A stretch of DNA of 45,189 nucleotides from Chrysochromulina tobinii (taxonomy: Eukaryota; Haptophyta; Prymnesiales; Chrysochromulinaceae), in NCBI GenBank assembly GCA_001275005.1, contig JWZX01002732.1, positions 1 through 45,189 of the forward strand, read 5' to 3'. The notes beneath the pieces are model-generated. The model saw only the letters and a program-made list of their open reading frames with translations. It was not told where the DNA came from and did not search any database. The position numbers were made by a program, and so were the translations under genes. This document shows, piece after piece, positions 38,101 to 45,189 of the stretch. Within the stretch, counting starts at the first letter, position 1, and each line of letters begins with the position of its first letter.

Positions 38101-41100
38101 CGCCTCACCTGGAGCGGCCAAGATGGTCTCTTCAGACGTCGAGGGCAGCACGCCTGGCGCGGTGGAGGGCCGCATGTAGCCGCTGAGGGAGAGAGCGCCT
38201 ATCGTGTTCGCAATGCCTGAGGCGAGCAGCTGCGACAGCGGCGTGCGCGAGGAGAGCCGCTCACTGTTACGCTCACCGCCGCCCACCCAGCGGACTCTCT
38301 CCTGGGGGATCTGCGACTGCCCGAGCACGTTTCCTTGGCTTAGAGGGCGCTCCGCAGCACGGCGAACGTCACCCGTGGCGCGGTTGATGTCCCCCGTGAG
38401 AGCGCGCACAGGACGCAGCGCCGAGGCTGTGGGGCGCGTCGAGCCGGGCCGTCGGCGCAAGCGCTCCTCGGCCACCATCCCGGCCGCCAGCTCACCCTTT
38501 GAGTCCGCCGTGCCCGGCCGTGCGCCACCCATCTCGTTGGCTTCGGGGGCCAGTCCACGGCCGCGCGCCGGCAGCCGACTCGCAATCTCCGGCGAGCTCT
38601 CGAAAGAGAAGGCGGCGCGTACTCCGGAGGAGATGTCAAAGCGGCGAGGCCGGCGGATACGCGCCTCAGCAACCATGCCCGATACAGCGCCAATGCTTGC
38701 CAGCGCTGTGGTCGTCGGCAGGCTGTCGCCGATCTCCGAGACCATCCCGAGGCTGCCTGAGGTTGTCGGGCGCGAGGGGAACTGCCCAGCCGTCGTGAAC
38801 GTATCATACATCTGCGGGAGGTCATCTTGTGACGCCCGTCTGCTGCTTTGCTCGGGGAATCCGCTCACATCCGTCGCCGTGTAGTCCATCTGTCCATTGG
38901 AGCCCACCGAGGCAGCGCAGGATGCAAACGAGTCGGCCGATTTCCGCCGCCCGCTGCTGTTACACACGGCCGGTGCGGGCGCCACGAGCGCCTCGAGCGA
39001 TGGGTCGTTGACGGCGGCGTGAGAGCGCTGCCGCAACTCTGCACGGCGCAGCGCGGCGGCGGCATTCCTTGCGGCGTGTGGCGTCTCTTCCACAGCGGTG
39101 CTCGGACGAGAGGCGCCGAGGGTGAATGAGATGCCCGTAGCGGTGAGGGCCGTCTGCGGGCGCGTGCTGCCGCCGTCTGGCTCTGCGGCTAAATCAGACA
39201 GTGTCACCACGCCCCGAGATACCGACGATCCCCATCCCAACTGTCCAGGGCTTTCCCCGACGGACGACGTGCCGAGCGCGTTCAAGGTGCGAAGCCGCAC
39301 AGCCGCCATCTGCGCGATACGCGGCTCAGGCGGACCCACGCGCAGGCGGAGGGGTTGGCCGTTGGCCGATGCAAATGTGAAGCCCCCGCTGGGCCCGGCA
39401 CGCATGATGACCATGAACTCGGCTAAAGTGACCTTGCCGTCCTTGTCAATGTCTGCCGCCGTCATCATTTCGTCGATGGTCTTGTCGTCGAGGCCATTCT
39501 CGTACGTGCTCAGGATGTACCCCTTCATCTCGTCGGCGTCGATTTTGCCGCTCTTGTCTATGTCGATCTTGGCAAAGGCCGCCTCCAGCCCCGCATCCGA
39601 CTTGTCGATGCCTTCGCCGAAGTGGACGGACGTCTTGTGCTTGGCGGACACTGGCCGGCCAGACAGCCGCTCCTGAGCAAGGAAGACGCGCGGATTCGCT
39701 GGGCTTCCGGGGGACGTGAGCGGCGGCTTCGGGCTCGTCGGACTGCTCGGCAGCGTTTTCTTGGCAGCGGCCTGCTCCTCCTCCTTTGCCTTCTCGACCG
39801 CTGCCTTCTCAGCTGCCGCCTTCTCAGCCACTGCTTCCTGTTCTGCTGCCTTGTCTGTGGATCTGGCGTGGGCGCCCGCCTGACTCGCCCACAGCTGACC
39901 GCCTTGCTTCGCAGCGACGATCGCGCGGATCCGTCGTGCTTCCTCAGCCTTCGCCTCCGCTTGCGCCGCTGCCTTGGCTGCACGCCGCTCTGCCGCCGCG
40001 GCCAATGCCGCCTGGACCGCCTCGTTCTCGGCCGCCTTGGCCTCAGCCCGACGAGCGATGCGCTGCTCGTCGCGCTCTCGCATCTCTTCAAGCACCGCCT
40101 TCTCATCCTTCTCCTTCCAATTAACCTTCTCCGCAGCCGCCTTCTCGGCCGCTGCCTTCTCAGCCGCCGCCGCTGCTGCCGCCTCCGCTGCTGCCGCCTC
40201 CACGGCCGCTGCCTCCTCGGCCACTGCCGCTGCTGCCTCAAGATCGTCAGCTGTGTCGCCCCTTACAGCCACCTCGATCTCGATGGCCTTCTCGGCCGCC
40301 TCGACCAGCGCCTTCTCCTCGTTGGCCGCCGCAACTGCCGCCGCCTTCTCGGCCACCTCGGCCGCGAGCGCCTGATGCCGCTGCGCTGCCACGGCAGCCG
40401 CACGTGCTGCCTCGAATGAGGCAGCCTCGGCGGCCTCGGCGGCCTCGGTCGCCACCTTGGCTGCTTGCTCCTCCTCGGCAGCGGCACGCGCATCTGCAAC
40501 CCGTCGCCCACCGGCCTTCATCATATTGGAGATGGACATCGTCTTCGCCGAGGCGGCGAATCGAAGTCGTGCGGCGGCGGACGCTTTTTCCCGCACGGCG
40601 GCGGCGGCCAAGACCGCCTCAGCGGCCGCCGCTGCCGCCGCTGCCGCCCCTGCGGCCATCGCCTCGGCCTCGGCTGCGGCTGCTTCTTCGGCTGCTTTCG
40701 CCATCTCGGCCGCCTCGCGCGCATCGGCCGCGGCCTGGCCCTTCTTCTTTAGCATGTTGCCGATCATCCCCGCCCGGCTGACCAGACTGACCTTGGCACG
40801 TCCGGCCGCCGCCATCTTGCGCCGCGCCGCCTCCGCCGCGGCTGCCTGCTGCACAGCACTGTGCTCGGCGGCAGCGGCCGCCTCGGCGGCCTGCCGAGCT
40901 TCCCGCGCCGCATCCGCCTTGGACTGCAGCAGCTTCATCACCGACACTGAATTGGTAGCCGTTCCAAACCTGCGAATGGCCACCTCAGCCGCCTCCTCCG
41001 CGGCCACCGCGACCTCAAGCAACGCCCGAGCCTCGGCAGCCGCGGCATCAACCGCAGCCGCAGCCTCGGTTGCCTGAGCCTCCGCGGACGCCTCTGCCTC

Positions 41101-44100
41101 TGACTTCAGGAGCCTCGCCACCGAGCTGGCGCGCATCGTGGACGAGAGCTTTGCCTTGGCAGACTTGGCCGCCTCCACTCGGCGCGCCGTCTCTGCTTCG
41201 GCCGCCTCGGCCGCCGCGATCGTCTCAGCCTCGCTGGCCGCCTCTGCTACCGCACGTAGCTCAGCGGCAGTGTCGGCCTTGGTCTGCAAGAACTTCATCA
41301 CGGTCACCGACTGGACGCCAGCGCCGAGCTTCGATTTCGCTGAGGCGAGCGCCGCCTCCGCCGCCGCGGCAGCCTCTGCGGCGGTGCGGGCCTCCTCTGC
41401 TGCCGCCTCAGCTGCAGCAAGGGCCGCCTCCGCGCGCCGCTCGATGGCATCATCCGCATTCTCCTCGAACATGTTGGCGATGGAAGCCGACCTGCCAACT
41501 GCCTTGATCGATGAGCCGAGCTTGGCGCGTGCTAAGGCGCGTGCCGCCTCTTGGCGACGGACCCTCTCGGTTTCCGCCGCCTCCTCTGCAGCCGCGGCTT
41601 CAGCCTCCGCCTCCGCCTCCGCGGCCTCCCGAGACGCCGCCTCCGCGGCTACGCGCGCTGCCGCCGCGGCGTCGGCCTTCTCTTGCAACATTTTCATCAC
41701 CGAGACGCTTTGACCGACAGCACCCACCTTGAGCTTCGCTGATGCCAAAGCTTGCTCCGCCTGCTCGGCCGCGGCCACTGCCTCTGCCGCCTCAGCTGCC
41801 GCTGCCTGTGCAGCAAACAGCGCGGCCTCGGCGCGTAGCTCGACGGCCTCATCTACATTCTCCTCGAGTATACTGGCGATCCAGTTCGACCTGCCAACTG
41901 TCTTGATCGAGGAGCCGAGCTTGGTGCGTGCCGCTTCTTGGCGACGGACCTTCTCGGCTTCCGCCGCCTCCTCTGCAGCCGCGGCGCGAGCGGCAGCTGC
42001 AGCTTCCTCCTTTCGCTTCGCCTCGGCTTCCCTCTCCGCCTGCTCAGCCCGCGCAACCGCCGCGGCATCCGACTTGACTTTGACCATCCGTAGGAGAGAG
42101 ATGGAGCTGGTCGCTGCGCCAATCTTGGACTTTGCAGAGGCGAGGGCCGCTTCGGCCGCGGCGGCCACCTCTGCGGCGATCCGTGCCGCCTCGGCAGCAG
42201 CCGCCGCCTCGGCCTCGCGTACGCTCAAAGTCTCCTCAGCGTTGGCCTTGAGCTTTGCGCCAAAGGCCTTGACCTTGGTGGCCACCCCGAGCTGCAGCAC
42301 GCCGGCTGCAGCCGACGCAGCCCGACGTTCCTCCGCCGCCGCGGCCGCTGCAGCGGCCGCCTCAGAGGCTGCGAGCTCTTCGGCGACACGTCGCGCCTGA
42401 GCTTCGGCCGCCTCCTCGGCCTTGGACTTGAGCTGGCTACCAAAGGACTTGAGCTGGGTGAAGGCCCCGAGCTGCCGCCGCCCGGCAGCGGCCGACTCAG
42501 CGATCCGCGCCGCCTCCTCAGCAGCGGCCTTCTCCTCAAGCGCAGCGATCGCCTCGGCAACGGCCCTTGCCTCGGCCGCAGCCTGGCCCTTGATCTGGAG
42601 AGCGTACGCAAACGTTCCGACCTTGACACCTACGCCGAGCTTAGCGCGCCCGGCCGAAGCCGCGGCCGCCCGTTTCCGTGCGAGCTCCGCTTGCGCCGTT
42701 GCCAAGGCCAAGGCCGCCGCCTCCGCTACAGCGCGGGCCTCGGCGGCCTCGAGGGCTTTCGACTGGAGATGAGTCGAGATGGCTGCTGTCTTGGTACGAG
42801 CCTTGAGCTTGGCGCGGGCCGCCGCGCCAGCTGCCTCCCTGTGGCGCTCAAGCGCTGCCTCAGCGACGGCCGCTTTCTTGTCTGCCTCCTGCCTTGCTCG
42901 CTCCACGGCCAGCCGCTTCTCTGTCGCGACGCTCGCCTGCGCCTGTAGCAGATTCGCAATTGCTGCCGACTGCATGACCGCACCGAAGCGCCTGCGTGCG
43001 GCCGACGCGGCCTCATTCGCCGCGGCTTCGGCTGTGTCGGCTTCTTGCGCGGCCGCCTCCTGGGCCACCTCCGCCTCCAAGGCGGCTTCGGTCGCCGCGT
43101 TCGCCTCGGCTTCAGACGCCACGGCCGCCGCCTCGGCAGCCGCGAGCTCCTCGGCAGCCTTGCGCTCATTCTCGGCCTGCTCGTTCGCGGCCGCCCTCTC
43201 TAGTGCGAGAGCCGCCGCCTCAGCCGCCGCCGCCGCAGCAGCTGCCGTAGCGAGCGCAGCCTCCGCAGCCAACAGATCGGCATCGGGCTCGGGCTTCGGC
43301 TCAGGCTCTGGCCGTGACGCGTGCTGCGTCGCCAGAGCCGTCGTTCGGGCTGTCGCCGTCGTCGTTTGGGACGGCACCGCCGACTTAAGAGTCTTCTTTG
43401 AGGGGAAGCGAAGGCGCTCTTGGATTCCCCCAGGGGGCGGGGGAGCCGCCTCAGCGGATGGGACGGGCGTCGGTTGCACTCGGTTGCGCAGCGCGAGGAC
43501 CGTCCCCAATTTGGCAATCGGCCCACGCGGCCGCAGTCGCTCCTGAATGCCCTCAAGCGGTGGCAGTGGTGGGGCTGATGGCGGCTTGGGCAGAGGCGCT
43601 CCGAAACGGCCGCCATCGGCAAAGATGGGCCACCAGCCGATGATGCCCTTGGCTGGGTGGCGTGTGACGGCGGCGAGCTTCCAGGCGAGCAGGAGCGTGA
43701 GGATGTCGAGCAGCAGGATCCACACGACGCTCTCGAACACCGGGTTCGAGTCCATGCCGAGCACGGTGAGTGCAAAGGAGGAGGCGACAAAGGGTGGCGC
43801 GCTCGGCGGGGCAGCCGGAATGGCCGCGCTCGACCAGATGGCCGCGTACTCCGTGGGCGCCGTCGGGAAACGGTCGACAGCGCAGCGTACGACAGCCGAG
43901 GGGCCATTCTCCGAGCTGGCCGCGTGGAGGGTGTGTATTCCATGGTCGCTCCATCGAACGAGACTCGCATCCCAGAAATGACAGCGCGCCTCAAGCTCGC
44001 ACCCATGGCCACCAAAGCCGGCGGAGCAGATGCAACGGCCATTCCGGCAGACGCCGCGCCCGTCGGCGCGGGCGCAAAAGTTGTTCTCGGAGCAGTCGCC

Positions 44101-45189
44101 ATGGCCGTAGATAGGATGGCAGAAGAGCGGCGGGAGCGAAGGTGGGTTCGGACGGTTTGGCGGCGGCGGCGACCTCGGGGGCGGTGGGCTCAAGGGAGGC
44201 GGCCGCTTTGGCGAGGGCGACATGGGGGGCGGCACCATTGGAGGCGGTGGCGGGTGCGTAGGTCCAGCTGGCGGTAGGCTTGGTGGATGCATGGGCAGCG
44301 GCGGAGGGCTCGGGCGGCGGCGGATCGTAGCCGCCAGCGGGCGCGGGCGGCAGCGGCGGCGGCCTTCTCGGTGGTGATCTCGGCAGAGGCGGCGGCCGCT
44401 TTGGATAGGGAGGTGAAGTGGGCGGAGCCCTGAGCGGCGGCGGCATAGGCGGCATCGGCGGCGGGGGCGGGGGTGGTAGCGGCGGCGTGATCACCAGTGG
44501 AGGGTCGACTGTAATCTGACTGCTCGAGAGGCCAAGCGCCGCCCCGGCGCGGGCAGCAATCGAATCCTGTGCCATGCTACCATCGAGCAGGGGAGAGGAC
44601 GCGGAGACGTGTCCAAGCACCGTTGCCTCCACCCTGGCCGCAGTCGCCTCGACCGTCCGGATGGACTGCATATCGTACGAATTCTGCCCGACAGCCACCG
44701 CCAGGGCGCCCAAGTCGAGAGGGATGCCGCCGAGCGAATCCGCCGCCTGCAGGTCCGTGGTCACTCGAAAGCTGGCGGCGCCCCACTGCAGCTGGCGGCG
44801 CCCGAATTCGCCTGGCATTGCTGGTGGCGAGGGGTTGGTGAACGGAGCCACGCTGCACGTGCTACGTCCGGCATTGATGCACACTTGGTTGTTGAGAGCC
44901 ACCACCATCTGCGCCGTTGACACGGAGACGCCGGACAGGTCATAGCGAGTGGTGAGTGCGATCGACACAGAGTTGTCCTGGCTGGCGCCGGAGGCTGCGG
45001 CGATGGCGTTTGCGAGTGTTGACGAGACTTGATTCGCAGTCCGAGACTGCATTGCGTTGGGATCAAAGTTGACGACGTACGTGAGGATGAAGGTCTCTGG
45101 CGGATATGGTGGCGGTGGGCTGGGAGGAGGTGGCGACGGAGGAGGTGGCGATGGTGGGGGAGGAGATGGAGGCGGGGAGGGTGGTGGAG
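35200..45189 (-). CDS. giant multidomain Ca2+-linked membrane protein, 5' end beyond window
   Basis: The main frame runs from about 44292 to stop 35200 (3030 codons). A second frame, from the right edge to about 44290, supplies the N-terminal part, so the protein exceeds 3300 aa. Order (minus strand): Pro-rich start; extracellular domain (about 45100-44600); Pro-rich linkers; EGF-like module CSENNFC...CRNGRCICSAGFGGHGC (about 44100-44010); TM helix VWILLLDILTLLLAWKL (about 43730-43670); Ala/Glu coiled coil with 14 repeats (43010-40430); EF-hand pair DIDKSGKIDADE and DIDKDGKVTLAE (39565-39415); Ser/Pro-rich linker; ARM-like repeats (37830-37250); IQ motif LKVQACYRGHLARR (about 36890); PDZ-like ERLGWDLAAATTGGVEVR (36740-36500); two TM helices; three EF-hands DGDGKV (35880-35560); and two final TM helices. 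I infer a Ca2+/calmodulin-responsive surface or flagellar membrane protein. No named family was recognised. The two-frame join near 44300 is an apparent indel or unresolved intron. Confidence 0.78.
40430..43010 (-). repeat. 14-copy protein repeat array inside the giant gene
   Basis: There are fourteen units of about 55-70 codons. The core pattern is [RK]xKLGxxxKSxSxMxxLxxKA followed by xxAAxARAxAEAA and an Ala/Glu spacer. Examples are KLKVGAVGQSVSVMKMLQEK, KSKLGAGVQSVTVMKFLQTK and RAKLGSSIKAVGRSASIANM. Two unit types alternate in the middle of the array, and adjacent pairs (about 400 bases apart, for example 41880-41930 and 41465-41530) are still similar at DNA level. Confidence 0.75.

Noticed and set aside
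35315-43546. Many Ala/Ser- or Pro/Arg-rich plus-strand frames over the giant gene
   Set aside because: They mirror the EF-hand and Ala/Glu repeat coding on the minus strand. None has independent features.
1-45189. CRISPR arrays, bacterial operons or prophage
   Set aside because: Spliced eukaryotic genes and axonemal proteins fill the window, and no regular direct-repeat/spacer array was seen.

Overview
This is nuclear DNA of a flagellated, GC-rich eukaryotic alga. The best guess is a haptophyte of the Chrysochromulina/Prymnesium/Emiliania type. The support is: short GT-AG introns (about 50-150 bases) in otherwise intron-poor genes; two axonemal proteins (CFAP161, CFAP99); eukaryotic nuclear machinery (class I HDAC, VIRMA, TRF4-type polymerase, RecQ, Wss1-type protease); a RelA/SpoT-fold plus leucine-rich-repeat protein of a style I associate with haptophytes; and large membrane proteins with SPPPP-type proline-rich ectodomains. 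No database search was run, so the taxon is an inference.

Layout. 0-6 kb: a degenerate HAD/MtnX-like protein (-) divergent from a TRF4/PAPD5-like poly(A) polymerase (+), about 1.4 kb of apparently non-coding DNA with a T19 tract, then a Wss1-like WLM metalloprotease (+, one intron). 6-13 kb: an Ala-rich hypothetical gene (-) divergent from a class I HDAC (+), an unidentified minus-strand gene carried in two frames, a mitochondrial-looking PPR protein (+), and CFAP161 (+, one intron). 13-20 kb: carnosine N-methyltransferase (-) divergent from a RecQ helicase with an N-terminal RanBP2 finger (+), then a (p)ppGpp synthetase/RSH (-, two introns). 20-31 kb: the RelA/SpoT-fold LRR gene (+) head-to-head with the RSH gene, VIRMA (-, four exons, about 1677 aa), and CFAP99 (-). 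31-35 kb: a 1.2 kb stretch without genes, a Pro-rich single-pass membrane protein (-), and a GT4 glycosyltransferase (+). 35-45 kb: one giant minus-strand gene (more than 3300 aa) running off the right edge.

The genes do not form one pathway. They do include several nucleic-acid surveillance or modification functions (TRF4 tailing, VIRMA m6A writer scaffold, RecQ and Wss1 for DNA repair, HDAC for chromatin) and two RelA/SpoT-fold proteins back to back. Genes are mostly arranged as divergent or convergent pairs with short shared promoters.

The most unusual items are: (a) the head-to-head pair of a synthetase-type RSH with a ruined HD hydrolase site and a RelA/SpoT-fold LRR protein; (b) the giant Ca2+-linked membrane protein with 14 copies of an apparently undescribed repeat of about 55-70 residues next to EF-hand, ARM, IQ and PDZ-like segments; (c) a Wss1-like protease with SUMO-interacting motifs and two RanBP2 fingers; (d) a pseudo-enzyme HAD protein. 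Starts were placed at real ATG codons. Several longer open frames begin at non-ATG codons and were trimmed.
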